A stretch of 37,460 bases of DNA from Pseudomonadota bacterium (GTDB taxonomy: Bacteria; Pseudomonadota; Gammaproteobacteria; Burkholderiales; Thiobacillaceae). The notes below the pieces were generated by a model, which made no database searches, had not been told where the DNA came from, and was given only the letters and a program-made list of their open reading frames with translations. Both the position numbers and the translations under genes were made by a program. Numbering within the stretch: position 1 is the stretch's first letter; every line of letters begins with the position of its first letter. The stretch is from positions 1 through 37,460 of the forward strand of contig JAKBJA010000025.1 of assembly GCA_021836225.1 (NCBI GenBank), written 5' to 3'. Of the stretch, positions 6,747 through 13,859 are shown one piece after another.

Positions 6747-7403
6747 ATGCGCATGACCTGCCCCTCCTGCGGCGCATCCTCCAGCCTCGACGCCCTGATC
6801 GGCCACGAAGCGGCGCGCACCAGCCTGGTCCAAGCGCTGGAACAGACCCCGGTCGGCAAGCGGTTGATCCGCTACCTCGCCCTGTTCCGCCCGCAAGGGG
6901 CAGGCCGTGGTTGTAAAGCCGATGAATCGGCAACAACCACGCACCGCCCGGCGCAGCGCCAGCTCTCCTGGGATCGGGTCGCCTCGCTGCTCGGCGAGCT
7001 GCTGGACATGATCCGGGATGCGCGGATCGAACGTCACGGCCGCACCTGGGCTGCGCCTGTGGAAACGTGGATCGCCGCCATCGACGAGATCATCACCCGG
7101 CGCGACGAAGGCAAGCTCACGTTACCGCTCAAGTCCCACGGCTACCTGCTGGAGGTCATCGCCGGCCAGGCCGGCAAGGCTGAAGCGGCGGCGGAGACGG
7201 GCAAGGAGGCCGTAGCGCGGGGAGTGACGCCGGTCGGCGACCACGCCAGCCACCGCGATTTCAAGCCCCAGAAAAAGGCGGAGAAGTCCAGCCCGGAATC
7301 GGCAAAAGCGGGGATGGACCAGGTCAAGCAAGCACTCAAGACGCACCCTCACCCCAACCCTCTCCCGCCTGCGGGCGAGGGGGCATTAAAGGAGGCCACA
7401 TGA
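6747..7403 (+). CDS. Zinc-ribbon early protein carrying REP-type insertions
   Basis: The 218-aa product starts at ATG 6747. The N-terminus MRMTCPSCGASSSLDALIGH has a CPSC knuckle typical of a conserved Mu-like early protein, followed by a helical region (WDRVASLLGELLDMIRDARI, WAAPVETWIAAIDEIITRRD, HGYLLEVIAGQAG). Two palindromic elements are embedded: an inverted repeat at 6907-6940 and a REP-like CCCTCACCCC...GGCGAGGGG at 7346-7382, which supplies the last residues before the stop. The region between conserved parts is therefore partly derived from repeats. It overlaps the next gene by ATGA. Confidence 0.65.
   Translation: MRMTCPSCGASSSLDALIGHEAARTSLVQALEQTPVGKRLIRYLALFRPQGAGRGCKADESATTTHRPAQRQLSWDRVASLLGELLDMIRDARIERHGRTWAAPVETWIAAIDEIITRRDEGKLTLPLKSHGYLLEVIAGQAGKAEAAAETGKEAVARGVTPVGDHASHRDFKPQKKAEKSSPESAKAGMDQVKQALKTHPHPNPLPPAGEGALKEAT
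6907..6940. repeat. Palindromic REP-like element inside a coding sequence
   Basis: A near-perfect nested dyad: GTGGTTGT (6907-6914) pairs with ACAACCAC (6933-6940), and inside it GCCGAT (6918-6923) pairs with ATCGGC (6926-6931). It encodes the odd stretch CKADESATTTHR in the zinc-ribbon protein. Its frame-preserving position and symmetry suggest insertion of a small palindromic repeat. Confidence 0.6.
7346..7382. repeat. REP sequence (CCCTCACCCCAACCC type)
   Basis: The sequence CCCTCACCCCAACCCTCTCC followed by CGCCTGCGGGCGAGGG is the common proteobacterial REP unit with a GC-rich palindrome (CTCCCGC...GCGGGCGAG). It lies at the 3' end of the zinc-ribbon gene, just upstream of the next ribosome site, where it might also act on mRNA stability. 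Confidence 0.75.
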
Positions 7404-7714
7404 ACACCAGCCAGCTGCTCACCCTGCTCTCCCGCCACATCGGCGCAAACAACGGCACGACCGCCGCGCAGATCTCGTCGAATCTGAACATCTCCATGCG
7501 CCGCGTGCGGCACCTGGTTTGCGAGCTGCGCGAGGAAGGCACCGCCGTGTGCGGCACGCCCCACACCGGCTATTACATCGCCGCCACGCCGCAGGAGCTG
7601 GAGGAAACCTGCCGGTTCCTGCGCGGCCGGGCGATGCACAGCCTGATGCTCGAATCCCGGCTGCGCAAGGTGGCGCTGGAGGATCTGATCGGGCAGATGA
7701 GGTTGAGGACGTAA
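7400..7714 (+). CDS. Small winged-helix regulator
   Basis: The 104-aa product has an HTH at residues 21-50 (TTAAQISSNLNISMRRVRHL) followed by a wing-like LREEGTAVCGTPHTGYYIAA and a C-terminal helical part (ESRLRKVALEDLIGQMRL). This is the pattern of small MarR/BirA-type HTH proteins found in the middle region of Mu-like prophages. AAAGGAGG precedes ATG 7400, which overlaps the upstream stop by ATGA. DNA binding is likely; the target is unknown. Confidence 0.7.
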   Translation: MNTSQLLTLLSRHIGANNGTTAAQISSNLNISMRRVRHLVCELREEGTAVCGTPHTGYYIAATPQELEETCRFLRGRAMHSLMLESRLRKVALEDLIGQMRLRT

Positions 7715-7716
7715 TC

Positions 7717-8439
7717 ATGGGAATGACCTACTGGCTTTCCTATGGCGGCGGCGTCAATAGCACGGCATTGGCCGTGTTACTGGTGCTGGGCAAGTTGCCG
7801 CAATACCAGCCATTCCGCATGGTGTGGGCGGATACGGGGGATGAAAAGGACGAAACCTATACATACATCACTGACCACTTTCTGCCGTGGCTCGATCTCC
7901 ACGGACATGCGCTGGACATTGTTCGTCCGAAGGAAACACCATTGCAACGATGGGAACGGCTATGCGTTACCGGGTCGCGCATCCTGCGTACCTGTACCGT
8001 GGAGGGCAAGATAAAGCCCATTGAGACGCACGTCGCCGCCAATGGCGGCGGGATCAGCCTGATCGGCATTGACGCTGGAGAGGCTCACCGGGCAAAAGAG
8101 CGCGACGGGAAGGTCTATCCACTAGTCGATCTGGACATCGACCGTGATGGATGCGAGGAGATCATCCGAGACGCAGGGCTTGCTGTGCCGATTAAAAGCG
8201 GATGTTGGCATTGCCCGTTTTCGAGGGTTTCCGATGTTATTTCTCTAGCACAAAACCAACCGTGCAAATTCGAGAGAATCGCTCGTCTGGAAGAAAGCGT
8301 TGTCGCGCGTCATGGGCGCGAAGGATTTTTTCAGTGGAGGGACAAACCCACCGGATATTGGCGTCAGCGGGCAAGCCAAAAAGATTTATTCATCGAACGC
8401 GACGACATGATGCCGCCTTGCGGCTGCTACGACGGATAG
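7717..8439 (+). CDS. PP-loop ATPase, PAPS-reductase-like
   Basis: The 240-aa product has the PP-loop SYGGGVNSTALAVLL at its N-terminus (residues 8-22), WADTGDEKDET (the acceptor region of PAPS reductase/sulfurylase-type folds), and RTCTVEGKIKP. Three Cys-containing motifs (RTCT, SGCWHCPFS, PPCGCYDG) could form a metal or Fe-S site. PAPS-reductase-domain proteins are frequent in phages, with unclear substrates; relatives include DndC-type DNA sulfur modification enzymes. ATG 7717 is chosen because it directly precedes the conserved core; the ribosome site is weak (GAGG). It differs from neighbours in having more mixed third-position bases, suggesting separate acquisition. Confidence 0.8.
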   Translation: MGMTYWLSYGGGVNSTALAVLLVLGKLPQYQPFRMVWADTGDEKDETYTYITDHFLPWLDLHGHALDIVRPKETPLQRWERLCVTGSRILRTCTVEGKIKPIETHVAANGGGISLIGIDAGEAHRAKERDGKVYPLVDLDIDRDGCEEIIRDAGLAVPIKSGCWHCPFSRVSDVISLAQNQPCKFERIARLEESVVARHGREGFFQWRDKPTGYWRQRASQKDLFIERDDMMPPCGCYDG

Positions 8440-8483
8440 GCCATAACCCAAACCACAAGACCATTCAACCAAGGAGAACCAAA

Positions 8484-9107
8484 GTGAAAGCAGCAAAAAA
8501 ACCCATTCCGGACGGCTACATGCAGGACGCCAAGGGCGCCCTATGGCCCATCGAGACCATCCGCGCAATCGACCGCACCCGCGACGAGCTGGTACATGAG
8601 ATCGTGGCCAAGGCGAAAGCGCAGTCCGAGCAGCTCGCCAAGTTCAAGGCCGGCGTGTTCGGCGACATCGAGGCGTTCATCCAGCTCTCCGGCGAGAAGT
8701 ACGGCGTGGCGATGGGCGGCAAGAAGGGCAACGTCAGCCTGCTGAGCTTCGACGGCAAATACAAGGTGCAGCGCGCCGTGTCCGAGTCGCTGGCGTTCGA
8801 CGAGCGCCTGCAGATCGCCAAGGAACTGGTCAACGAGTGCATCCACCTGTGGAGCGAGGGCTCCCGATCGGAGATCCGCGCGCTGATCAACGACGCGTTC
8901 CAGGTGGACAAGGAAGGCCGCGTCAACACCGCGCGCATCCTCAGTCTGCGCCGCCTGGAGATCAAGGACGAAAAATGGCAACTGGCCATGCGGGCCATCG
9001 GCGAGAGCATCCAGGTGGCCGGCAGCAAGACCTATTTCCGGGTGTACGAGCGGGTCGGCGACACCGAGCAGTACCAGCCGATCAGCCTGGATATCGCCGG
9101 GGTATGA
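8484..9107 (+). CDS. DUF3164 family protein
   Basis: The 207-aa product (GYMQDAKGALWPIETIRAID, then LVHEIVAKAKAQSEQLAKFK, GEKYGVAMGGKKGNVSLLSF, DGKYKVQRAVSE) is recognisable as DUF3164, a conserved middle-region protein of Mu-like phages. GTG 8484 is chosen because AAGGAG stands nine bases upstream and the family starts with a similar KPIPDGYMxD segment. It is helical and highly charged; the function is unknown, though its position with GemA, HU and Mor suggests a role in replication or the early/middle switch. It overlaps the next gene by ATGA. Confidence 0.85.
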   Translation: MKAAKKPIPDGYMQDAKGALWPIETIRAIDRTRDELVHEIVAKAKAQSEQLAKFKAGVFGDIEAFIQLSGEKYGVAMGGKKGNVSLLSFDGKYKVQRAVSESLAFDERLQIAKELVNECIHLWSEGSRSEIRALINDAFQVDKEGRVNTARILSLRRLEIKDEKWQLAMRAIGESIQVAGSKTYFRVYERVGDTEQYQPISLDIAGV

Positions 9108-9367
9108 CGATGACCGCATTCATCCTGTTCGTCAGCACCTTCGTGGTGGTGTTCGCGCTGGGCTTCCAGAGCCTCAACGTCAACAACGGCCACTACAAGG
9201 CCGCGTTCATGACCTCGTTCGCCATCGGCAGCGGCAACCTGATGATCCTCAAGATCGTGCCCAACGGCAACCTGCCGCTGATGGCGGTGTACCTGCTCAC
9301 CGGCCCGCTCGCCATCGTCGCCAGCATGTGGGTGCACAAGCGCACCCTGGGCAAGAAAAAAGCTTAA
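9104..9367 (+). CDS. Small membrane protein
   Basis: The 87-aa product has two or three hydrophobic segments: residues 4-22 (TAFILFVSTFVVVFALGF), about 34-50, and 58-78 (LMAVYLLTGPLAIVASMW), ending with a basic HKRTLGKKKA tail likely on the cytoplasmic side. ATG 9104 lies in an ATGA overlap with the DUF3164 gene, so the two are coupled. Similar small membrane proteins follow DUF3164 in some Mu-like prophages. The role is unknown. Confidence 0.7.
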   Translation: MTMTAFILFVSTFVVVFALGFQSLNVNNGHYKAAFMTSFAIGSGNLMILKIVPNGNLPLMAVYLLTGPLAIVASMWVHKRTLGKKKA

Positions 9368-9400
9368 CAATGCACGCTGGGGCGCAAACATAAATGCAGG

Positions 9401-9424
9401 GTGGGTTAGCGCAGCGTAACCCAC
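9401..9424. repeat. REP palindrome GTGGGTTA...TAACCCAC
   Basis: Perfect 8-bp arms, GTGGGTTA (9401-9408) and TAACCCAC (9417-9424), enclose GCGCAGCG. The sequence GCAGGGTGGGTTAGCGCAGC is a familiar bacterial REP unit. It occupies the 133-bp gap before the HU-like gene. Confidence 0.75.
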
Positions 9425-9500
9425 CAAACCCAAACCACACCAAAAGTAGGCGCCTCTAGGCGAAACCGTTTTTCAACCGCAGCAAAAAAGGAGCAACACC

Positions 9501-9773
9501 ATGAACCAAGCAGGGCTGATCTCCGAAGTCGCCGCCATCGTCGGCGAAAGCAAAATCACCGTGGAAACCGTCCTCAAAACCGCCGCCGACGTCATCACCG
9601 CCGCGTTGTCGGAAGGCGGCGAGGCCGTCCTGCCGGGCATCGGCAAGCTCAGCGTCACCACCCGCGCCGCGCGCACCGGCCGCAACCCGGCCACCGGCGA
9701 GGAGATCGCCATCCCGGCCAAGCGCGTGCCCGCGTTCAAGGCGGTTAAAGCCCTCAAGGACGCCGTAGCCTAG
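9501..9773 (+). CDS. HU-family DNA-binding protein
   Basis: The 90-aa product matches HU/IHF along its length: N-terminal helices (LISEVAAIVGESKITVETVL), the conserved GGEAVLPGIGKLSVTTR strand, the DNA-binding arm with ARTGRNPATGEEIAIPAKR, and the C-terminal helix AFKAVKALKDAV. HU-type proteins bend DNA; Mu needs host HU and IHF to assemble the transpososome, so a phage copy could serve that. AAAAGGAG precedes the start. A hairpin CAGCCCG...CGGGCTG follows the gene (9786-9809). Confidence 0.92.
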   Translation: MNQAGLISEVAAIVGESKITVETVLKTAADVITAALSEGGEAVLPGIGKLSVTTRAARTGRNPATGEEIAIPAKRVPAFKAVKALKDAVA

Positions 9774-9834
9774 ACCCTCGCTTCCAGCCCGTTAAACATA
9801 GCGGGCTGCGGGAGACGGTTTAACGGAGGTAACC

Positions 9835-10356
9835 ATGAACAAAGCTACTGCCCCAGACCTGCGCAAACGCGAACTCGCCCAGATCCACATCGCCCGCCAG
9901 CAGCTCGGCATGGACGACGACACCTACCGCGCCATGCTGTGGACGGTGGCGCGGGTGAAAAGCGCCGCCGATCTGGACTGGGCCGGGCGCAAGCAGGTGC
10001 TCGACCACCTCAAGGACCGGGGCTGGAAAAATACCGCCAGGCACCGCCCGGCGCCGGCCAAGTCCAAAGCCGCCCTGGTCGCGAAAATACGCGCGCTGCT
10101 GATCGCCGCCGGCAACCGGCCGGACGCCTACGCCGACGGCATGGCGCGGCGCATGTTCGGCCTGGCGCGCTTCGACTGGTGCACGCATCAGCAGCTCGGC
10201 AAGCTGATCGCGGCGCTGGCCATCGACGGCCGGCGCCACGCCGACACGGCGTTGGCGGAGCCATCCGGGGCGGGAGGCGTGGCACAGGCGCGCTCCCCGC
10301 AAACGGGCGACTGCGTCGCTAACGTGTCCGCGCGCCACGCAAGGGACGAGGAATGA
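9835..10356 (+). CDS. gemA: GemA family regulatory protein (DUF1018)
   Basis: The 173-aa product contains the GemA/DUF1018 pattern: KRELAQIHIARQQLGMDDDT-YRAMLW, then a LDHLKDRGWK segment and MARRMFGLARFDWCTHQQLG with KLIAALAI. In Mu, gp16/GemA modulates host gene expression and DNA topology early in the lytic cycle. ACGGAGG is seven bases before ATG. The last about 35 residues are low complexity. It overlaps the Mor-type gene by ATGA, as in other Mu-like phages, linking it to the middle-gene switch. Confidence 0.9.
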   Translation: MNKATAPDLRKRELAQIHIARQQLGMDDDTYRAMLWTVARVKSAADLDWAGRKQVLDHLKDRGWKNTARHRPAPAKSKAALVAKIRALLIAAGNRPDAYADGMARRMFGLARFDWCTHQQLGKLIAALAIDGRRHADTALAEPSGAGGVAQARSPQTGDCVANVSARHARDEE

Positions 10357-10682
10357 GCGACTATCCCGAGCTGCTCCAGGATCTCGCCGACAAGGCGGCC
10401 TTGTTCCTGGCCAAAGAAGGGCTGGATGAAAGCCGCGCCAAGGAGCTGGGGCACGCCCTGGCAGAGCATGTGCGCCGGGAATGGGGCGGCCAGATGCAAT
10501 ACATCCCGAAGGGTATCACTTACGAATGCACCCAGCGCGACCTGGAAATTTTCGGGAAATTCAACGGCGACAACTACGGCCGGCTGGCGCGCGAGTATGA
10601 GCTGTCCGAGATGCGCATCCGCCAGATCGTCGACGCAGTGCGCGAGGCCGAAATGCGCAAGCGGCAGGGCGGGCTTTTTTGA
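10353..10682 (+). CDS. mor: Mor-type middle/late transcription activator
   Basis: The 109-aa product matches the Mor/C activator family: an N-terminal dimerisation part (LLQDLADKAALFLAKEGLDE, ELGHALAEHVRREWGGQ), the YIPKG linker strand, and a C-terminal HTH (NYGRLAREYELSEMRIRQIV). Mor activates Mu middle promoters by binding a dyad centred near -43 and contacting RNA polymerase. It is the only Mor/C protein in this phage, so it probably drives the late operons itself; matching dyads precede 12545 and 19664. It is coupled to gemA by ATGA. Confidence 0.9.
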   Translation: MSDYPELLQDLADKAALFLAKEGLDESRAKELGHALAEHVRREWGGQMQYIPKGITYECTQRDLEIFGKFNGDNYGRLAREYELSEMRIRQIVDAVREAEMRKRQGGLF

Positions 10683-10718
10683 TAGGATTGCGGTTCAACT
10701 AACGTAGGGGAGAGAAAA

Positions 10719-11363
10719 ATGGGCTGGTTGATATTGATTGTGGCGCTGGGGTTGATGGGGTGGTGGGTGAGTTTTGCGCAGCGCAAAGCCTGGAGCGAAA
10801 CAGTGCAGGGTGGCGTGGCCTTGCTGATCGGTTTCGTGTTCATGGCAATATGGCTTGGGGCTGGCGATGAAAGCGATAAGTTGGCGCTGCCACCCAGTAT
10901 CAATCTTCCGCTTGACCAGTATGCCAAGGCGCTCGCCGGTGACGATGCCAAAGTCAGCTTGACCGAGCAGCTCTATTCTAAATCCCCAAACAAGACGTAC
11001 CTGGTGGAGATTACCATCAAAGGCCCGGACACGTTCTGGGGCGGCGCGCAGGACTGGAACAGTTTTGCCACGACAGTGCACCACATTGGCGAACCGCTCA
11101 TGGGAAGGCCTGACGTGGCTCGTGTGCGGATTGAATCAGACGTGCCAGGGACAGACGGGAAGGCCATCGGATGGGCCTATGCCGACATGGACAAGAAGAC
11201 ATTTCCGCAAAATTTCCGCGACCTAACCTATCTGCAATTTGCCGGGGTTGCAAAACTGGATGCGGGAACATTGCAAACTGGAAAATGGCTGTGCGAATTC
11301 TACACGGAATACGAAAGTGCGCAGCCCTCTGGTGGACTTGCTTCGATATGTCCTGCTGATTGA
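10719..11363 (+). CDS. Membrane-anchored protein of unknown function
   Basis: The 214-aa product has two N-terminal hydrophobic segments (residues 3-19, WLILIVALGLMGWWVSF; residues 31-48, GVALLIGFVFMAIWLGAG) and a soluble C-terminal part of about 165 residues with a WGGAQDWNSFATTVHHIGEP patch and a C-terminal Cys pair. GGGGAG precedes ATG. No family is recognised. Lower GC than the flanking phage genes and its position between mor and the antirepressor suggest an accessory (moron) gene, possibly surface exclusion; that is inference. Confidence 0.7.
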   Translation: MGWLILIVALGLMGWWVSFAQRKAWSETVQGGVALLIGFVFMAIWLGAGDESDKLALPPSINLPLDQYAKALAGDDAKVSLTEQLYSKSPNKTYLVEITIKGPDTFWGGAQDWNSFATTVHHIGEPLMGRPDVARVRIESDVPGTDGKAIGWAYADMDKKTFPQNFRDLTYLQFAGVAKLDAGTLQTGKWLCEFYTEYESAQPSGGLASICPAD

Positions 11364-11391
11364 CACCAGTGCCAAATCGGGCGCATATTAT
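11360..11391 (+). promoter_or_regulatory. Possible promoter for the C4-like leader and antirepressor
   Basis: TTGACA at 11360-11365 is a perfect -35 box. TATTAT at 11386-11391 is a fair -10 but at 20-bp spacing; CATATT at 11384-11389 gives 18 bp. Transcription would begin at about 11397, just before the C4-like leader. Confidence 0.4.
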
Positions 11392-11396
11392 GCCGC

Positions 11397-11560
11397 AAGT
11401 GCTGATAACACGATGTAACAGCGGAGACCGCGCCCGAAAGCTGTGGTTTTTTTACGTCCATAGTTCCTTATGGCCGGGTGTGAGGCTAATAAAATAGCGG
11501 CTTGCCGCGAATACGCCCGCCGACTGTTGCCGGTTATCAGCACCCGGCCGCCCACGGCCT
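11397..11560 (+). ncRNA. C4-antisense-RNA-like leader of the antirepressor operon
   Basis: The leader contains ACCGCGCCCGAAAGCTGTGG, a T-run, and CGTCCATAGTTCCTTATGGC, a block I recognise from P1/P7/P4-type prophage immunity leaders (C4 RNA and the region upstream of icd/ant genes). GCTGATAAC at 11401-11409 is exactly complementary to GTTATCAGC at 11533-11541, giving the distal pairing expected of C4, which base-pairs with its target to block ant expression. A hairpin CCCACGGCCTTCGTGGG follows at about 11551-11567. The family match is from memory. Confidence 0.6.
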
Positions 11561-11591
11561 TCGTGGGGTTTCCCTGATAAGGAGCAACAAA

Positions 11592-12272
11592 ATGAACCAA
11601 CTCACAGCATTCAATTTCCATACCAATAATGTCCGGGTCGTGCATCAGGACGGCGATCCGTGGTTTGTCGCCCAGGACATTCTTGCCGCGCTCGATTATG
11701 CCCCAACGAGTAAGCCGTCGCGCGTCACCTCCCACGTACCAGAGCTATGGAGGGGGGTGCATCCGATTCACACCCCTTCCGGCGTGCAAGACATGGCCGT
11801 GCTTTCCGAGGCCGGCATGTTCTTCTTCCTCAATCGTTCCGATAAGCCCAAGGCGCTGCCGTTCCAGATGTGGCTGGCGGGCGACGTGCTCCCAGCCATC
11901 CGCAAGACTGGCGGCTACCAAGTGCCAGAACCGCCTCTGGTCCGCCCCGGCCAGGTTGAAGCCTTGCGCCGCGAACGGGGTTTGCCCGCCACCCTCACCC
12001 CCGAGCAATACGAGGCCGAGCGCGAAAGGCTGGAGTCCATGCAGGCGCGCCTGTCCGCCACGCCCATCGTGATCGCGCCAGAGGAATACGAGCGGTTGAC
12101 GGCGCAGCGGCTGCTGGTCGGCAAGAAAACCTACCTGGTGACGGAGTTGATCGGCATCCTTGAGCACTACGGCATCCCCCGCGAGGTGGCGGAGAACATC
12201 ACCGGGCACAACCGCAATACCATTCGGCAGCACGCCTTGCTATCGCGCCGGCGCAAAGGGGGCGCAGCATGA
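11592..12272 (+). CDS. BRO/Ant-type antirepressor
   Basis: The 226-aa product has an N-terminal BRO-N domain (residues 4-110: FHTNNVRVVHQDGDPWFVAQ, DILAALDY, VLSEAGMFFFLNRSDKPKAL, PFQMWLAGDVLPAIRKTGGY) followed by a helical part with EQYEAERERLESMQARL and a C-terminal HTH-like VAENITGHNRNTIRQHALLS. Phage antirepressors inactivate repressors to trigger lytic growth. ATG 11592 is used because AAGGAG lies nine bases upstream and the BRO domain starts there; a longer frame from 11502 runs through the leader, as icd does over ant in P1. Expression is probably controlled by the C4-like leader. Confidence 0.85.
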   Translation: MNQLTAFNFHTNNVRVVHQDGDPWFVAQDILAALDYAPTSKPSRVTSHVPELWRGVHPIHTPSGVQDMAVLSEAGMFFFLNRSDKPKALPFQMWLAGDVLPAIRKTGGYQVPEPPLVRPGQVEALRRERGLPATLTPEQYEAERERLESMQARLSATPIVIAPEEYERLTAQRLLVGKKTYLVTELIGILEHYGIPREVAENITGHNRNTIRQHALLSRRRKGGAA

Positions 12273-12415
12273 AACCCACTAACGTGATCGATATGGCCGC
12301 CTGGCGTGCTGCCCATGCGCCTGCCCCGGTTCCAGCCGTGTCTAACGTGGCCGAGGAGATACGCATGCTGCTGATGTCGCTGATGCCGAAAGATAAGGCA
12401 AAGCCGGGCAGTTGA
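12269..12415 (+). CDS. Small protein coupled to the antirepressor
   Basis: The 48-aa product (MKPTNVIDMAAWRAAHAPAP, then SNVAEEIRMLLMSLMPKD) starts within the ATGA overlap of the antirepressor gene and ends 50 bases before a strong terminator. It is too short to classify; a VIDMAAWRA-type start is common in small phage regulators. Coupling and codon use support expression. Confidence 0.5.
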   Translation: MKPTNVIDMAAWRAAHAPAPVPAVSNVAEEIRMLLMSLMPKDKAKPGS

Positions 12416-12464
12416 CGGCTTGAATTGACCCGGCGCTGAACCCAGCGTAAATTCACAGTTCCCC

Positions 12465-12489
12465 AGGGGCGCGTTCCGCGCCCCTTTTT
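12465..12489 (+). terminator. Rho-independent terminator
   Basis: GGGGCGCG (12466-12473) and CGCGCCCC (12477-12484) form a perfect 8-bp stem with a TTC loop, followed by TTTTTA. It ends the antirepressor operon and insulates the late lysis/head operon. Confidence 0.9.
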
Positions 12490-12492
12490 ATT

Positions 12493-12544
12493 CCCCAAAA
12501 CCTTTTAATCATCCCCCGTCCATCGCCATGCGTAGCATGGCTGC
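12493..12544 (+). promoter_or_regulatory. Putative Mor-activated late promoter (lysis/head operon)
   Basis: CCCCAAAACCTTTTA with the dyad AAAAC/CTTTT at 12497-12506, centred 43.5 bp before the ATG at 12545. A -10-like TAGCAT lies at 12533-12538, which would place transcription start on or next to the ATG. A second dyad CCATGC-gta-GCATGG is at 12526-12540. The same arrangement occurs before 19664. No Shine-Dalgarno is present, fitting a leaderless mRNA. Confidence 0.55.
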
Positions 12545-13024
12545 ATGAACACACTCAATCCCATCCAGATTCAGGCCGCCGCCGCCCGCCACGGCCTGGA
12601 GACGCTTCTGGTCGCGGCCATCGTGCAGACCGAATCCGCCGGCAACCCCTGGGCCACCAGATTCGAACCGGATTTCCTGGCACGCTACGTCGATGCGGCG
12701 CCGCGGCGCTTCGGCGGCGTTTCCGTGCATACCGAGCGCATGGGCCGGGCCACTAGCTTCGGGCCGATGCAGATCATGGGCCAGGTGGCGCGCGAGCGCG
12801 GCTTCACCGGCATTTTCCTGACCGAGTTGTGCGACCCGGAAACCGGCCTGGAATACGGCTGCCGGCAGTTGGCCGCGCTGCGCGACCGTTATCTCACCCA
12901 ATGGGGGCTGGACGGCGTGATCGCGGCCTACAACGCCGGCAGCCCGCGCACGGCCGGCGGCCGGTTCGTCAACCAGTACTATGTGGACCAGGTGAAACGC
13001 AATATGGGAGCAGATCATGCCTGA
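12545..13024 (+). CDS. Lytic transglycosylase endolysin (SLT family)
   Basis: The 159-aa product is an SLT-type lysozyme fold: catalytic Glu30 in IVQTESAGNPWA, then SFGPMQIMGQVARERGF and the substrate-groove segment VIAAYNAGSPRTAGGRFVNQ with YVDQV. It cleaves peptidoglycan glycan strands at lysis. No signal peptide is visible, so it would rely on the neighbouring holin candidates. It is the first gene of the late operon, without a recognisable ribosome site (see the promoter entry). It overlaps the next gene by eight bases. Confidence 0.9.
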   Translation: MNTLNPIQIQAAAARHGLETLLVAAIVQTESAGNPWATRFEPDFLARYVDAAPRRFGGVSVHTERMGRATSFGPMQIMGQVARERGFTGIFLTELCDPETGLEYGCRQLAALRDRYLTQWGLDGVIAAYNAGSPRTAGGRFVNQYYVDQVKRNMGADHA

Positions 13025-13232
13025 TGCCGTTGCCGCCACCAGCAAGCCCTGGTGGCAATCCAAGACCCTGCAGGTCAACGCGGCCGCGGCCGCGCTGGTC
13101 GCGCTGGAAGCCAACACCAACCTGCTGCAGCCGTATCTGCCGGTGAACTTCTACACCGCGCTCGCGGTCGGCCTGCCGGTCGTCAACGCGGTGCTGCGCA
13201 TCGTCACCACCCAGGGGCTGAGCAAGTGGTAG
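13017..13232 (+). CDS. Holin-like membrane protein
   Basis: The 71-aa product has two hydrophobic stretches (about residues 20-31 and 45-64, FYTALAVGLPVVNAVLRIVT) and starts with KPWWQSKT, a pattern seen in small phage holins. It overlaps the endolysin gene, the expected place for a holin. The short, modestly hydrophobic first segment leaves the topology uncertain. Confidence 0.65.
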   Translation: MPDAVAATSKPWWQSKTLQVNAAAAALVALEANTNLLQPYLPVNFYTALAVGLPVVNAVLRIVTTQGLSKW

Positions 13233-13837
13233 ATCAGGCCGCCTCACTGGGGCCGGTGCGGCCCTCGGTCGTCATCACGCTGATATCCGTGCTGGTGGCG
13301 ATCGTGGCGCTGCTGGCGCTGTGGTTTAATCATCCGCGCAGCGCCGTACCGGCCGCGCCGGTCAATGTCTCGGTACCGGCCACGGCCGCGCCCGAGATCA
13401 AGGCCACCCCCACCCTGCCGGTAGCCATCAAGGCGCCGGTGCGCGTCTACACCGGCGGCGCCCGGCTCAAGACCCGGCTCAAGCTGCCCAGACCGGTCAT
13501 CGACGACGCCGCGCGCCAGGTCATCGCCGCCAGCCAGGTGCGCGCCGACGACCATCCGCAGACGGTGACCACCGTCATCAATACCGATACCGGCGCATCC
13601 GAGACCTTTGTGAAGCGCGACCCGCTGCCCTGGCTGGCATGGGATACGCGCGGCGAGGTCGGCATGTACGTCGGCCTCAAGAACGGCGCCGCCGCCGTGC
13701 GCATCGAGGCGCGCCAAGGGCTGGTGCAGGTCAAGGCGCTGCACGTGGGCGTGACCGCGTCGCTGGACCAGTCCCTGGGCGGTGCGGCGGGCGGCATGGA
13801 TACGTTCGTGGGGGTGGGTGTATGGACAAGATGGTGA
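13226..13837 (+). CDS. Single-TM lysis-region protein, unknown
   Basis: The 203-aa product starts at GTG 13226 (overlapping the holin-like gene) and has one TM segment at about residues 15-33 (VVITLISVLVAIVALLALWF), then a Pro/Ala-rich stretch and a periplasmic domain (KTRLKLPRPVIDDAARQVIA, TVINTDTGASETFVKRDPLP, GEVGMYVGLKNGAAAVRIEA). The last residues form a repeated Val/Gly pattern typical of a beta strand (MDTFVGVGVWTRW). Position matches inner spanin-type genes of Mu-like phages, but no coiled coil is seen. A 12-codon ORF (13822-13860) bridges to the next gene. Confidence 0.65.
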   Translation: MVDQAASLGPVRPSVVITLISVLVAIVALLALWFNHPRSAVPAAPVNVSVPATAAPEIKATPTLPVAIKAPVRVYTGGARLKTRLKLPRPVIDDAARQVIAASQVRADDHPQTVTTVINTDTGASETFVKRDPLPWLAWDTRGEVGMYVGLKNGAAAVRIEARQGLVQVKALHVGVTASLDQSLGGAAGGMDTFVGVGVWTRW

Positions 13838-13859
13838 TGGCGCTGGCGGGGCTGATCTG

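Noticed and set aside
9786..9809. Hairpin CAGCCCG...CGGGCTG after the HU-like gene as a terminator
   Set aside because: No U-run follows it; it may be structural only, so it was not listed as a terminator.
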